From Variovorax sp. MHTC-1 (lineage in GTDB: Bacteria; Pseudomonadota; Gammaproteobacteria; Burkholderiales; Burkholderiaceae_C), in contig NZ_RWKI01000004.1 in assembly GCF_003984645.1 (NCBI RefSeq), forward strand, positions 186,001 through 250,000: DNA of 64,000 nucleotides. Direction: 5' to 3'. The translations under genes were made by a program, and so were the position numbers. This document shows positions 53,876 through 63,739 of this stretch, in pieces (the first letter of the stretch is position 1; the number at the start of each line of letters is the position of its first letter). The notes under the pieces were generated by a model. The model was not told the DNA's origin. It did no database searches and worked only from the letters and a program-made list of their open reading frames with translations.

Positions 53876-55233
53876 CAGGCTGCCCTGGCCTGCGCCGGCG
53901 CGAACATCGATTCCATCTCGCGGCGGATCTTGTAGGCGTGGGTCGTGCTGTCCATCGCGACGTCGGCCCAGCAGAGGCTCTGGCCCTTCTTCACCGGGCG
54001 CACGAGCTTGATGTTGTGCGCGAGGCCCAGCGGCAGTCCGCCGATGCGCATCGAGCGTTCCGCCGGCAGCAGCTTGCCCCACACGGTGTAGCCGCCTTCG
54101 CCGTCGAGCGTCTCGCCCGCCGCGAGGTCGCGCTTGGCGGTGGCCACCACGTCGGCGTTCCAGCAGCTCGCGACGCCGGTCGCCTCGCCGCGCAGTGCCA
54201 CGCTGGCGACAGAGACGCCGACTTCGAGCCCGATCAGGTGCCAGCGCTTGTAGAGCGTGAAGTAGCGCCCGCTCGGATCGGTGTGCGCGTTGTATTCCTC
54301 GAAGCAGTTCTTGATGTACTCGGTCTCGGCCTCGACCGTGACCCACACGCCCATACGGATGTCGTAGGGAATCTTGCGGCCGTCGGCCTCGAGCGAGGAG
54401 ACGACCTCCACCATCCCCTTGCGTTCGAGTACGCCGCCCTCGCTCTTCGGCCGCGTGACGAAGGGGATGTCTTCCACGCTGGCCGGCGGATAGAGCAGGC
54501 CGTCGGAAGGCACGCCGAGTCCGGTGGCATTGGCGACCGCGGAGCTTTCGATCGAGGGCTTGGAGCCGTCGAGGAAGCTGTTGAACATCTTCGGGTTGAG
54601 CCCGCCGCGCAGCGCCTGCTCGGGCGTGAGGCCGTAGTTGCCCCACACCGTGTCGGGCGTCGACTCGCTGAAATGCGGCAGCCACTTGTGCCCGCGCCCG
54701 GCCGCCACCACCGGAAAGCCGCAGGTGCGCGCCCAGTCGACCAAGTCGCAGATCAGCGCCGGCTGGTCGCCGAAGGCGAGCGAATACACCACGCCCGCCT
54801 GCTGCGCGCGGCGCGCCAGCAGCGGGCCGCAGAAGGCATCGGCCTCGACCGTGACGTTGACCACGTGCTTGCCGTGCGCGAAGGCATCGAGACAGTGGTC
54901 GACCGCGGCCACCGGATTGCCGGTGCACTCGACCACGATGTCGATCGAGGGCTCGCGCGTCACGGCCTGCCAGTCGTCGGTGATCCAGGTGCTGCCGGTC
55001 TGCAGAGCTTCCTGGACGGAGCGGGCGCCGGCGCGCTCGGACTTCCAGCCGACGCGTTCGAGGTTGGCGTGCGCCGCGGCGGGCGAGAGGTCGGCGATGG
55101 CGACCAATTGCACGCCGGGCGTGCGCGGAATCTGCGCCAGGTACATCGAGCCGAACTTGCCGGCGCCGATCAGGCCGATGCGCACCGGCTTGCTTTCGGC
55201 TGCGCGTTGTTGGAGTCGGGTGTAAAGGCTCAT
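53875..55233 (-). CDS. NAD(P)-dependent oxidoreductase, homoserine dehydrogenase-like with SAF-type C-terminus
   Basis: A 452-residue protein. The N-terminal Rossmann fold has IGLIGAGKFGSMYLAQ and VECTGNPVAAVDHCLDAFAHGKHV, as in homoserine dehydrogenase-like enzymes. The C-terminal part (AKRDLAAGETLDGEGGYTVW, then LPLGLAHNIKLVRPVKKGQS) is a SAF domain. Such proteins occur in catabolic clusters and their substrates are not well defined. The stop overlaps the amidase start, and the PhyH gene lies 3 bp upstream. Confidence 0.82.
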   Translation of the reverse strand: MSLYTRLQQRAAESKPVRIGLIGAGKFGSMYLAQIPRTPGVQLVAIADLSPAAAHANLERVGWKSERAGARSVQEALQTGSTWITDDWQAVTREPSIDIVVECTGNPVAAVDHCLDAFAHGKHVVNVTVEADAFCGPLLARRAQQAGVVYSLAFGDQPALICDLVDWARTCGFPVVAAGRGHKWLPHFSESTPDTVWGNYGLTPEQALRGGLNPKMFNSFLDGSKPSIESSAVANATGLGVPSDGLLYPPASVEDIPFVTRPKSEGGVLERKGMVEVVSSLEADGRKIPYDIRMGVWVTVEAETEYIKNCFEEYNAHTDPSGRYFTLYKRWHLIGLEVGVSVASVALRGEATGVASCWNADVVATAKRDLAAGETLDGEGGYTVWGKLLPAERSMRIGGLPLGLAHNIKLVRPVKKGQSLCWADVAMDSTTHAYKIRREMESMFAPAQARAA

Positions 55234-55236
55234 GCT

Positions 55237-56112
55237 TCAGGCCGCCACGGTGTCGATCTCTTCGAGCGAGGTGGTGAGCGCACTCTCGGGCAGACCGTTC
55301 TTCCATGGCACGTCGACCGGGTAGGGCTTTAGCAGGCAGTCGTCCGGTAGCATCTCGATCGGCGCAAAGTTTCTGTGCGCGATGTACTCGGGCCGCTTGA
55401 AGCGCCGGATGTGGTTGCTGACCGCGCACAGGCTCAGGTACACGGCCACGCGGTTGAAGGGCGAGAGGTTGCTGCCCGAGGCATGCACGAGGCAGCTGTG
55501 GAACAGGATCATCGAACCGGCGGGGCCCTTGGGCGAGACGATGCCTCCGTTCTTTCCGCCGGCGCGATTCACCAGCTGACGGATCAGGTCGTTGTCGACC
55601 GTCCAGAGCGGATAGCTGGTGGTCGTGAGGTCGTGCTTCGCCTCCACCACGCCCTTCACATGGCTGCCGGGGATGAACATCAACGGGCCGTTGAATTCGC
55701 TCACGTCGTCGAGAAAGATCGCGACGTTCATCGCGCGCTCGGTCGGCATCAGGTCGTCGTTGAGCCAGGTGCCGTAGTCCTGGTGCCATTGCCAGACGTC
55801 GCCCTCGAAGGCCATCTTGCCGTTGATCTTGAACTGGTGCATGTAGACCTGTTCCTCGAACAGGTCGCTCACGGGGCCGACCATGCGCGGATGGCGCGCG
55901 AGGCGGGCGAAGGGCTCGCTGATCAGGTGCGCCGCGAAATTGGTGCGCACGGCGTCGGAACCTTTCTCGCGCACGTTGAAGGCCTCGCGCCGGCCGTAGA
56001 GCTCGGGCACGGCGTCCGTGAGCACCTTGGTCTCTTCGGCGGAGAAGTGGCTCGGGAAGAAAAGATAGCCGTCGCGCTCGAACTGCGCGCGCTGCTCGGG
56101 GCTGAGTCTCAT
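55237..56112 (-). CDS. Phytanoyl-CoA dioxygenase family (PhyH) Fe(II)/2-oxoglutarate enzyme
   Basis: A 291-residue dioxygenase. Iron ligands are His110 and Asp112 in WQWHQDYGTW and His210 in FHSCLVHASGSN, with Arg221 placed to bind 2-oxoglutarate. It should hydroxylate an organic substrate, perhaps as the first step of the operon's pathway. The ATG at 56112 overlaps the regulator's stop by 4 bp. Confidence 0.9.
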   Translation of the reverse strand: MRLSPEQRAQFERDGYLFFPSHFSAEETKVLTDAVPELYGRREAFNVREKGSDAVRTNFAAHLISEPFARLARHPRMVGPVSDLFEEQVYMHQFKINGKMAFEGDVWQWHQDYGTWLNDDLMPTERAMNVAIFLDDVSEFNGPLMFIPGSHVKGVVEAKHDLTTTSYPLWTVDNDLIRQLVNRAGGKNGGIVSPKGPAGSMILFHSCLVHASGSNLSPFNRVAVYLSLCAVSNHIRRFKRPEYIAHRNFAPIEMLPDDCLLKPYPVDVPWKNGLPESALTTSLEEIDTVAA

Positions 56113-56804
56113 GCGGTATCTCCTGCGTGGGTGAGGGTGCGGGCGGAAAGACGTTCGGCCAGCCGCTTGCCGAGCGTTTGGCTGGCCTGGGCGCCGTGCT
56201 CCTCGCTCAGGCGCGCGGCGGTATCGGCATCGCCGGCCGCAATGGCTTTTGCGATCGCCTCGTGCTCGTCCCACAGCGACTCGCGCTGCGGCTCGGATTG
56301 CAGCACCGCGCCCATCGTGCGGCGCAGATGGCGCCAGTGCTGGTCGGCGCTCTGCGCGATCAGCGGGTTGCCGGATGCGACGTAGATGGCATGGTGAAAA
56401 GCCATGTCGGCATCGATCATGGCTTCGACGCTGCGGCCGCGCGCGGCACGGCGGCCGCGCTCGATCAGCTTGGAATCGATCTTGAAGTGCTGCTCGGCTG
56501 CGAGCCGCGCGGCCAGCACGTCGAGCGCGCCGCGCACCTGGTAGACCTTGGCGGTCCATTCGGCATCGAGCGGCGCGACCAGGAGGCCGCGGCCCGGCGC
56601 GTCGAGCACGAAGCCGTCTTTCTTCAAGAGGCGCAGCGCCTGCAGCACCGGCTGGCGCGACACCGCCAGCCGCCTGGCCAGGTCTTCCTGCGTGATGCGC
56701 TCGCCGGGCGCCAGCGAGCCGCTGCTGATGGCATCGAGCAGCGCGCGGTAGACCTGGTCGACGAGGTCGGGGGCGGCGGCGATCTGGACGAGTCGGGCTG
56801 GCAT
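56109..56804 (-). CDS. GntR-family regulator, FadR/FCD type
   Basis: A 231-residue regulator. The winged-helix part has VYRALLDAISSGSLAPGERI and TQEDLARRLAVSRQPVLQAL. The C-terminal FCD domain has metal-site residues in DADMAFHHAIYVASGN and a late H (EEHGAQASQTL). FCD regulators usually repress catabolic operons and are released by organic acids. It heads the PhyH-oxidoreductase-amidase operon and has a palindrome 20 bp upstream. Confidence 0.92.
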   Translation of the reverse strand: MPARLVQIAAAPDLVDQVYRALLDAISSGSLAPGERITQEDLARRLAVSRQPVLQALRLLKKDGFVLDAPGRGLLVAPLDAEWTAKVYQVRGALDVLAARLAAEQHFKIDSKLIERGRRAARGRSVEAMIDADMAFHHAIYVASGNPLIAQSADQHWRHLRRTMGAVLQSEPQRESLWDEHEAIAKAIAAGDADTAARLSEEHGAQASQTLGKRLAERLSARTLTHAGDTA

Positions 56805-56823
56805 CGGGCGGGTCGTTCTGAAC

Positions 56824-56835
56824 TCTGTATACAGA
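56824..56835. promoter_or_regulatory. Palindromic operator of the GntR operon
   Basis: TCTGTATACAGA is a perfect 12-bp palindrome with the GTnnnAC-type core typical of FCD/FadR operators, 20 bp before the regulator's ATG. Binding there would block transcription of the whole minus-strand operon. Confidence 0.72.
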
Positions 56836-56887
56836 ATACGACCGGCGGGCTGCCGTGGCGAGCTGGGGCTTTCCCCAGGCCGGGGAA

Positions 56888-57535
56888 TCAGGCCCGGATG
56901 CCGTCTGCGCTCAGGTGCAGCACGCGGTCTGCGCGCGCCGCCGCCGCTTCGGAATGCGTCACCAGCACCAGCGAGGCGCCATGCTCGCGCGTCTGGGCCA
57001 GGAGCACGTCCATCACCTTCGCGGCGGTCGTCGGATCGAGATTGCCGGTGGGCTCGTCGGCCAGGAGCAGCGCCGGCCGGTGCACCAGCGCGCGCGCGAT
57101 GGCCACGCGCTGCAGCTGGCCGCCGCTCAATTGCTGGGGCAGCCGCTCGCCGAGCCCGCCCAGCCCGACCGCGTCGAGCATGTGCGCCACGCGCGCCGGA
57201 TCCTGCTGCTTCAGCAGCATCAGCGGCAGCGCGACGTTCTGCGCGACGTCCAGGTGCGGCAGCACATGGAAAGCCTGGAACACGAAGCCGACGTGCTTGC
57301 GGCGCCACAGCGCGCGCGCCTCGGCGTCGAGCGCGCCGATGTCGATGCCGCCGTGCACGACGCTGCCGGCGTCCCAGCTGTCGAGCCCGGCCATGCAGTT
57401 GAGCAGTGTCGACTTGCCGACGCCCGATTCGCCGACGACTGCGACGAACTCGCCGGATGCGACTTCGAGCGAAACCTGCTCGAACACGGTCGCCTCGCTG
57501 TAGCGCTTGGCCAGCCCGGTGATCCGCAGCGTCAT
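56888..57535 (-). CDS. LolD/MacB-type ABC ATPase
   Basis: A 215-residue ATPase. Walker A is GESGVGKST, the signature [15 protein letters not shown], Walker [13 protein letters not shown], and [13 protein letters not shown] follows; the DEPTGNLD form is typical of LolD/MacB/FtsE partners of FtsX-like permeases. No permease is adjacent. The permease at 31673 could be its partner (inference). Its ATG overlaps the miaA stop by 4 bp. Confidence 0.88.
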   Translation of the reverse strand: MTLRITGLAKRYSEATVFEQVSLEVASGEFVAVVGESGVGKSTLLNCMAGLDSWDAGSVVHGGIDIGALDAEARALWRRKHVGFVFQAFHVLPHLDVAQNVALPLMLLKQQDPARVAHMLDAVGLGGLGERLPQQLSGGQLQRVAIARALVHRPALLLADEPTGNLDPTTAAKVMDVLLAQTREHGASLVLVTHSEAAAARADRVLHLSADGIRA

Positions 57536-58461
57536 GCGATCTCGCACACCTGCTGCACGATGCGCTCCGCCGCATCGGGCGCCTCGGCCGCGATCACGCG
57601 GCGCGTGGGCATGCTGCGCAGCCATGTGATCTGGCGCTTGGCGAGCTGGCGCGTCGCGGCGATGCCGCGTTCGCGCAGTTCGGCCATCGGGAAGAGGCCG
57701 TCCAGCGCTTCCCAGGCCTGGCGATAGCCGACGCTGCGCATCGAGGGCAGCTCGGGCGCGAGGTCGCCGCGCGCGCGCAGGGCCCGCACCTCGTCCAGAA
57801 AGCCAACGGCGAGCATCGCATCGAAGCGCTCGGCGATGCGCTGGTGCAGCCAGGCGCGCTCGGTGGGTTCGAGCGAGAAGAGCGCGACCGGCGGCATGCC
57901 GCCCGCTCCCTGCTCGGCATGGAAGCTGGCCATGGTGCGGCCGCTCGTCAGCCACACCTCCAGCGCGCGCTGGATGCGCTGGCTGTCGTTGGGCGCGAGC
58001 CGCGCGGCGGTGAGGGCATCGACTTCGGCCAGCCTGGCATGCATCGCGGGCCAGCCCAGCGCGGCAGCTTCGGATTCGAGCTGCCGTCGCACGGCAGGGT
58101 CGGCCGCGGGCATGGCATCGATACCCTCGGCCAGCGCCTTGAAGTAGAGCATGGTGCCGCCCACCAGCAGCGGCAGCCGGCCGCGCCCGCGGATCTCGGC
58201 GATGAGCCGCGTCGCGTCTGCCACGAAGGCTGCGGCGCTGTAGGGCTCGCTCGGGTCGCGGATGTCGATCAGGTGATGCGGCGCCTCGGCGCGCTCGGCA
58301 GGCGTGGGCTTGGCGGTGCCGATGTCCATGCCGCGGTAGACCAGCGCCGAATCGACGCTGACGATTTCGACCGGCCGCGCGCGCGCAATCGCGAGCGCGG
58401 CTGCGGTCTTGCCCGAAGCCGTCGGCCCCGCCAACGCCACATAGCCGGCCTTAACGCCCAT
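57532..58461 (-). CDS. miaA: tRNA dimethylallyltransferase
   Basis: A 309-residue enzyme that adds the isopentenyl group to A37 of tRNAs reading UNN codons. Motifs are the P-loop [50 protein letters not shown] and the tRNA-binding [13 protein letters not shown] near the end. Length is normal. It overlaps the MFS gene by 11 bp and the ATPase gene by 4 bp. Confidence 0.97.
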   Translation of the reverse strand: MGVKAGYVALAGPTASGKTAAALAIARARPVEIVSVDSALVYRGMDIGTAKPTPAERAEAPHHLIDIRDPSEPYSAAAFVADATRLIAEIRGRGRLPLLVGGTMLYFKALAEGIDAMPAADPAVRRQLESEAAALGWPAMHARLAEVDALTAARLAPNDSQRIQRALEVWLTSGRTMASFHAEQGAGGMPPVALFSLEPTERAWLHQRIAERFDAMLAVGFLDEVRALRARGDLAPELPSMRSVGYRQAWEALDGLFPMAELRERGIAATRQLAKRQITWLRSMPTRRVIAAEAPDAAERIVQQVCEIA

Positions 58462-59698
58462 GCGACGCGCCGTACTTGCGCACCAGCGTCCAGGCGATCA
58501 GCGCGATGCACACGCTCCAGAACCACATGCCGAGCGCGAGCGGCAGCACGGTGCCGTCCATGCGCGCGCCGAGCCAACCGCCGATGCCGAAGGCCGCCAG
58601 CATCATCAAAAAGCCGTTGAGTGCAGAGGCCGCGCCGGCGGCCTGCGGAAAGGGGCCGACTGCGCCGCTCTGGCCGCAGGGCTGGTACACGCCGTGCCCC
58701 GCCATGATCAGCGTGAGCGGCACCACGATGGCCGCGACCGAATGCACGCCGGCCAGCGCCAGCAGGCCTATCGCGCTGCCCCCGGCCAGCGTCAGGAGCG
58801 ACGCGCGCGCCACGCTGCCGCGCACGCCGTAGCGCGGCAGCCAGCGCCGGCAAACGAAGGTGCCGGCAATGTAGGCGAGCGAATTCCACAGCATCACCAG
58901 GCCGTACTGCGTTTTCGTGAGGCCGAGCACCTGGATGAAGACGAAGGACGAAGCGGCGAGAAAGGTGAAGAGCAGCCCATAGGCCGCTGTCGTCAGCGCC
59001 GAAAAGGCGAGGAAGGTGGGATTGCGCAGCACCATCGTCCAGGTGGTGGCGAGCGTGGCGAGGCGCAGCGCATCGGGGTTGGGGCGCACCAGCGTCTCGC
59101 CGAAGCGCAGCGCGATCAGCGCGAGCGTGACGCCGCCGAAGAGCGCCGGCACCAAGAGCGCGATGCGCCAGCCGAACAGGTCGGACACCAGGCCGCCCAA
59201 GGGGGCGCACAGGCAGGCGATCACGCCGAGGCCGGTGAGCGCGCGCGACATCACGCGTGCGCCGTCGGCCGGCTGGTAGAGGTCGCGCACGATCGCGCGC
59301 GCTGCCATCACCGCCGCACCCATCGCCGCGCCCTGCAGCGTGCGCCAGACGATCAGCAGCTCGATCGACGGTGCGATCGCGCCGCCGAGGCTCGCTGCCA
59401 CATAGCCGGCGAGGCCCCACAGCAGCACGGGCCGGCGGCCGAAGCGGTCGGACAGCGGCCCGAAGACGAGCTGCGCGCAGCCGAAGGCCAGCAGCAGCGC
59501 GCTCAGCGTGAGCTGCGCCTGCGACATGCGGGCGCCGAAGCCGCTCGTCAGTGCCGGGAGCGCAGGCAGGTAGAGATCGGTGGTGACGGGCTGGATGCCC
59601 AGCAGCAAGGCTAGCGTGAGCACGACCAGCGCGGGCGACATGACCGTGGCACGCGGCGCGAGTTGCGGAAGGGCCGGTGCGTCGGGAGGGGGCGGCAT
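58451..59698 (-). CDS. Bcr/CflA-type MFS drug exporter
   Basis: A 415-residue, 12-helix MFS protein. [20 protein letters not shown] at the first helix, [16 protein letters not shown] (motif A) and [14 protein letters not shown] match the Bcr/CflA group, which exports bicyclomycin, chloramphenicol or small metabolites. It lies between the hydrolase and miaA genes on the same strand. Confidence 0.9.
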   Translation of the reverse strand: MPPPPDAPALPQLAPRATVMSPALVVLTLALLLGIQPVTTDLYLPALPALTSGFGARMSQAQLTLSALLLAFGCAQLVFGPLSDRFGRRPVLLWGLAGYVAASLGGAIAPSIELLIVWRTLQGAAMGAAVMAARAIVRDLYQPADGARVMSRALTGLGVIACLCAPLGGLVSDLFGWRIALLVPALFGGVTLALIALRFGETLVRPNPDALRLATLATTWTMVLRNPTFLAFSALTTAAYGLLFTFLAASSFVFIQVLGLTKTQYGLVMLWNSLAYIAGTFVCRRWLPRYGVRGSVARASLLTLAGGSAIGLLALAGVHSVAAIVVPLTLIMAGHGVYQPCGQSGAVGPFPQAAGAASALNGFLMMLAAFGIGGWLGARMDGTVLPLALGMWFWSVCIALIAWTLVRKYGASHGR

Positions 59699-59743
59699 GC
59701 GCCCAAGGGTAACAAAGCCGGCGCGCCGGGCGCCGGCGCCGAC

Positions 59744-60691
59744 TCAGATCGCCTGGCCTGTGGACCGGGCTTGCGGTGGCAGGACGATCGCAGGCGCGGC
59801 CGGCGCGCCGCTGCCGCTGTCGCGGGCGGCCATCTCGGTCGGCGGCTCCTTCATGCGAAACAGCTGCGACAGGGCCGCGCGGTACTGCGCCTGGCCGACC
59901 GAACCGGTGCTGTGGTGCGAGCCGCCTTCGACCAGCACGAACTGCTTGGGCACCGTGGCCGCCTCGTAGAGCTTGCGGCCCAGGGTCGGATTGATCAGGC
60001 TGTCGGCCGCACCATGCACCACCAGCAGCGGGGCGCCGATGGTCTTGACCCTGGTGACCGCTTCGAAGCGCTGGGTGATGAAGGGGCCGAAGGGCAGCCA
60101 GCCCCACTTGAAGCTGCTCACCACGTCGGCGATGGAGGTGAAGGTGCTCTCGACGATGGTGCCGCTCTCGTCATTGACCCGCGAGGCCAGGTCGATGCCG
60201 ATCGCTCCGCCCAGCGAGTGGCCGAAGATGTAGCGCGGCTGCTGGGGATGCCGCGCCGCGAGCCAGATCCATGCGGCGCGCGCGTCTTCGCGGGCCGAGT
60301 CTTCGGAGGGCAGGGCCTTGCTGCTCTTGCCGAAGCCGCGGTAGTCGATGGCCAGCACCGAGAAGCCCAGCTCGTGCATGCGCCGCATGCGCGGCGCAGA
60401 GCCTGCCACGTTGTAGCGCGCGCCATGCAGGTAGAGCAGGACGGGCGTGTCGGCCGACGCAGGCGCACCGCCGAGCCAGAGGCCGTGCAGGCGGGCCGGC
60501 TGGCCGGTGACGGAGGACTGGAAGTCGATCCAGACGTGGTCCATGCCCTCGGTCATGGATTCGGAATTGCCCCAGCTGCGGTCGCTCGGCTGGAAGATCC
60601 ATTCGCGTTGCCGCTCGTCGAGGGTGGAGCAACCGGCCGCCAGCAAGGCGACCAGCGCGGTAGCGGATGCGAACAGGGACCAGGATTTCAT
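59744..60691 (-). CDS. Alpha/beta hydrolase lipoprotein (Bem46-like)
   Basis: A 315-residue exported hydrolase. The signal peptide ends in the lipobox ALLAAGC. Fold markers are VLLYLHGARYNVAG (oxyanion region), FSVLAIDYRGFGKSSK, nucleophile Ser in IFGHSLGGAIG, and a late His in EGGSHHSTG. The substrate is unknown. The ATG at 60691 starts the signal peptide; the upstream frame to 60733 is not needed. It lies 162 bp downstream of mutL. Confidence 0.85.
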   Translation of the reverse strand: MKSWSLFASATALVALLAAGCSTLDERQREWIFQPSDRSWGNSESMTEGMDHVWIDFQSSVTGQPARLHGLWLGGAPASADTPVLLYLHGARYNVAGSAPRMRRMHELGFSVLAIDYRGFGKSSKALPSEDSAREDARAAWIWLAARHPQQPRYIFGHSLGGAIGIDLASRVNDESGTIVESTFTSIADVVSSFKWGWLPFGPFITQRFEAVTRVKTIGAPLLVVHGAADSLINPTLGRKLYEAATVPKQFVLVEGGSHHSTGSVGQAQYRAALSQLFRMKEPPTEMAARDSGSGAPAAPAIVLPPQARSTGQAI

Positions 60692-60853
60692 GGGCAAGAC
60701 TGAAAGAGACAGGTGCTCGACCGGAAAGTTCAACGAAAGACTGCATGCAACGTGCGTGCCCGGTCTGCCGATGACCCATGAAAACCCTCAGTTACGTGTC
60801 CAACAGCTGCCAAATGTGCGGAACTTGCGAACTTCCTGGGCGCCGCTCGCGGT

Positions 60854-62692
60854 TCAGCGTCCGCGCAGGAACAGCGAATCGAGCTCGCGGATCGAGACCT
60901 GGCGCCAGGTCGGCCGGCCGTGGTTGCACTGGTCCGAGCGCTCGGTGGCTTCCATCTGGCGCAGGAGGCCGTTCATCTCGTCGATGGTCAGCCGACGGTT
61001 GGCGCGCACCGCGCCATGACAGGCCATTGTCGACAGCAGCTCGTTCTGGGCCCGCTGCACCACGGTGCTGGCGTCGTGGTTGGCCAGTTCGGCCAGTACG
61101 CTGCGGGCAAGCTCCACCGGGTCGCCGTCGGCCAGCGTGCCGGGCACCGCGCGCACCGCAAGAGTGCGCGGCGAGAAGGGCGTGATCTCCAGGCCCAGCG
61201 CGGGCAGCACTGCGGCGCAGGCCTCGGCGGTCGCCACTTCCTGCGGCGTGGCGGCGAAGGTGGCCGGGATCAGCAGCGGCTGGCTCGTGATCGCAGCGCC
61301 GTCGAGTTGGGTCTTCAGGCGCTCGTAGACGATGCGCTCGTGCGCCGCATGCATGTCCACGATCACCAGCCCTTGGCTGTTCTCGGCCAGGATGTAGATG
61401 CCCTGCAGCTGGGCCAGCGCGCGGCCCAGCGGCCAGGCCTGGGCCTCGTCGGCGGCCGGGGCGGGCTTGATCGGTGCAGGCGCGGTGAAGGGCGCGGTGA
61501 AGGGCGCGGCCGGCGTCGCGGCAATGTCGTTGCGCTCGCCGGGCCACATCGCGGCCGAATCGCCGAGGCCGCGTTCCGCGGCGAAATGGATGGCCGGTTG
61601 CGTCCACGAAGGCACGGGCCGGGGCGAAAGCGGCTTGAAGAAGGGCTCGGCCGCCGCCGCTGCCGCTTCGCCGGCCCGCGGCGCGGCCAGCGCGTTCTCG
61701 ATCGCGTGGCGCACCGCCTGGTGCACCTCGCGCCCATCGCGGAAGCGCACTTCGATCTTGGTGGGATGCACGTTGACGTCGACGCGCGCCGGATCGATCT
61801 CGAGATAGAGCGCGTAGACCGGCTGGCGCTGGCCGTGCAGCACGTCTTCGTAGGCGCTGCGCACCGCGTGGGCCAGCACCTTGTCGCGCACGAAGCGGCC
61901 GTTGACGTAGAAGAACTGCTGGTCGGCGCGCGAACGTGCCGCATCGGGAATGCCGGCGCGGCCCGCCACGCGCACCGGGCCCGCGGCGTGCTCGACCGCC
62001 ACGCTCTGGGCGACGAAATCCTCGCCGAGCGCATCGGCCAAGCGCCGCTCGCGCGCATCGGCGGCGCGCCACTGCTCGACCAGCCGGCCTTCGTGCCAGA
62101 CCGAGAAGCCCACATCGGGCCGCGCCAGCGCATGGCGGCGCACCGCCTCGATGCAGTGCGCGAGCTCGGTCGCGTCGGTCTTCAAGAACTTGCGCCGGGC
62201 GGGCGTGGCGAAGAACAGCTCGCGCACCTCGACCGTGGTGCCGGTCGCGCGCGCCACCGGCCGCAGCTCGCCGGTGCGGCCGTCGAGCGCGAAGGCGCCG
62301 TCGGCGGCGTGGAAGCGGGACTGCAAGCTGAGCTCGGCAATGGCGTTGATCGCGGCCAGCGCCTCGCCGCGAAAACCCATCGTGCCCACCGTCTCCAAGT
62401 CGTTCAGGCTCGCGATCTTGCTGGTCGCGTGGCGGCGCAGCGCCAGCGGCAACTCGTCGCGCGGCAGGCCCTGGCCGTCGTCCTCGACCGAGATCAGCCG
62501 CACGCCGCCGGCCGAGAGCCGCACCGTGACCTGGCGCGCGCCGGCGTCGAGCGCGTTGTCGAGCAGTTCGCGCACCACCGAGGCCGGCCGCTCGACCACT
62601 TCGCCGGCCGCGATCTGGCTGATCAGTTCGTCGGGAAGTTCGCGGATCGGACGGCGCGCGACCGGTGCGGGGGAGGAGGGGAGAGCGCTCAC
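60854..62692 (-). CDS. mutL: DNA mismatch repair protein MutL
   Basis: A 612-residue GHKL ATPase. N-terminal motifs are RELLDNALDAGA, VEDDGQGLP and TMGFRGEALAAINAI; FFATPARRKFLK and DVNVHPTKIEVRF follow. The C-terminal domain has VDMHAAHERIVYE, a form of the DQHAxxExxxxE endonuclease motif with Met for Gln, so nicking activity is likely. A Pro/Ala-rich linker (about residues 350-420) joins the parts. It is divergent from dedA by 60 bp. Confidence 0.97.
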   Translation of the reverse strand: MSALPSSPAPVARRPIRELPDELISQIAAGEVVERPASVVRELLDNALDAGARQVTVRLSAGGVRLISVEDDGQGLPRDELPLALRRHATSKIASLNDLETVGTMGFRGEALAAINAIAELSLQSRFHAADGAFALDGRTGELRPVARATGTTVEVRELFFATPARRKFLKTDATELAHCIEAVRRHALARPDVGFSVWHEGRLVEQWRAADARERRLADALGEDFVAQSVAVEHAAGPVRVAGRAGIPDAARSRADQQFFYVNGRFVRDKVLAHAVRSAYEDVLHGQRQPVYALYLEIDPARVDVNVHPTKIEVRFRDGREVHQAVRHAIENALAAPRAGEAAAAAAEPFFKPLSPRPVPSWTQPAIHFAAERGLGDSAAMWPGERNDIAATPAAPFTAPFTAPAPIKPAPAADEAQAWPLGRALAQLQGIYILAENSQGLVIVDMHAAHERIVYERLKTQLDGAAITSQPLLIPATFAATPQEVATAEACAAVLPALGLEITPFSPRTLAVRAVPGTLADGDPVELARSVLAELANHDASTVVQRAQNELLSTMACHGAVRANRRLTIDEMNGLLRQMEATERSDQCNHGRPTWRQVSIRELDSLFLRGR

Positions 62693-62752
62693 CGGGGCAT
62701 TCTAGAAGGGCTTCTCGAGCGCCGGGCGGTGCCGCCCGGATAATGCGCGTCC

Positions 62753-63403
62753 ATGGAAATCATCAGCTTCTTCATCGACTTCATCCTGCATGTCGACAAG
62801 CACCTCGAGGCCTTCGTCATCGCCTACGGGCCCTGGGTCTACGCGCTGCTGTTCCTGATCGTGTTCGTCGAGACCGGGCTGGTGGTCATGCCCTTCCTGC
62901 CGGGCGACTCGCTGCTCTTCATCGTCGGCGCGCTGTGCGGCGCGGGGCTGATGAGCTATTCGGTCGCGGTGCCGATCCTCATCGCGGCTGCGATCCTCGG
63001 CGACCAGTGCAACTACAGCATCGGGCGCTATTTCGGGCCCAAGGTCTTCCAGTGGGAGAGCTCGCGCTTCTTCAACCGCAAGGCCTTCGACCAGGCCCAT
63101 GCCTTCTACGAGCGCTATGGCGGCATCACCATCATCCTCGCGCGCTTCATGCCCTTCATCCGCACCTTCGCGCCCTTCGTGGCCGGCGTGGCCGAGATGA
63201 CGCGCACCAAGTTCAGCCTCTACAACGTCGTCGGCGCGCTGGTGTGGGTGCTGAGCCTGTGCACCGCGGGCTACCTGTTCGGCAACATGCCTTTCGTCAA
63301 GGAACACCTGGACAAGATCATCTGGGCGCTGATCATCGTGCCGGGCCTGATCGCAATCTTCGGCGCCTGGCGCGCCGGCCGCACGCCTTCCTCCGTACGC
63401 TGA
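62753..63403 (+). CDS. DedA-family membrane protein
   Basis: A 216-residue protein of the DedA/SNARE-associated family, thought to flip undecaprenyl phosphate or phospholipids. Conserved stretches are FVETGLVVMPFLPGDSLLF, the ILGDQCNYSIGRYFG segment, and FYERYGGITIILARFMPFIRTFAPFVAG (split here), with the membrane-embedded acidic and Arg residues of the family. It is divergent from mutL and convergent with the small lipoprotein gene. Confidence 0.92.
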   Translation: MEIISFFIDFILHVDKHLEAFVIAYGPWVYALLFLIVFVETGLVVMPFLPGDSLLFIVGALCGAGLMSYSVAVPILIAAAILGDQCNYSIGRYFGPKVFQWESSRFFNRKAFDQAHAFYERYGGITIILARFMPFIRTFAPFVAGVAEMTRTKFSLYNVVGALVWVLSLCTAGYLFGNMPFVKEHLDKIIWALIIVPGLIAIFGAWRAGRTPSSVR

Positions 63404-63410
63404 AGCCAAC

Positions 63411-63438
63411 AAAAAAGGCGCGTCCTCGGACGCGCCTT
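63411..63438 (-). terminator. Rho-independent terminator of the glycine-zipper lipoprotein gene
   Basis: A perfect inverted repeat (AAGGCGCGTCC and GGACGCGCCTT, 63415-63438) is followed on the minus strand by a run of six T (63411-63416, partly in the stem). It lies 22 bp past the lipoprotein stop and 8 bp past dedA, and may also stop dedA transcripts. Confidence 0.85.
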
Positions 63439-63460
63439 CGATCATGGAAGAGCCGCGAGC

Positions 63461-63739
63461 TCAGTAGGACGGGCCGTTGTACGGGTAGTAGCCGCCGCTG
63501 CGTTGTCCACGGTAGTAGTTGCGCTCGTCGGCGCGGCGACCCACCTGGTTGCCGATCACGCCGCCGATCGCCGCACCACCCACCGTGCTGGCGGTGTTCC
63601 CGCCGATGGCATTGCCGAGCACCGCGCCGCCCACAGCGCCGCCCGCGGTACCCCATTGCTCGTTCGGTCCCGCTGCGCAGCCTGCCAAGGTCATGAGGGT
63701 CGTGGCCGTTGCGGCCGTGATCCAAAGACGTGTCTTCAT
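63461..63739 (-). CDS. Small glycine-zipper lipoprotein
   Basis: A 92-residue protein with signal peptide and lipobox TLAGC (Cys21). The centre has repeated small-residue blocks (GGAVGGAVLGNAIGG, GGAAIGGVIGNQVG), a glycine-zipper membrane-associated domain as in outer-membrane lipoproteins of the SlyB/OmpA-like group. The tail is rich in Tyr, Arg and Gly (NYYRGQRSGGYYPYNG). Function unknown; probably envelope related. It is its own transcription unit with a terminator. Confidence 0.85.
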   Translation of the reverse strand: MKTRLWITAATATTLMTLAGCAAGPNEQWGTAGGAVGGAVLGNAIGGNTASTVGGAAIGGVIGNQVGRRADERNYYRGQRSGGYYPYNGPSY

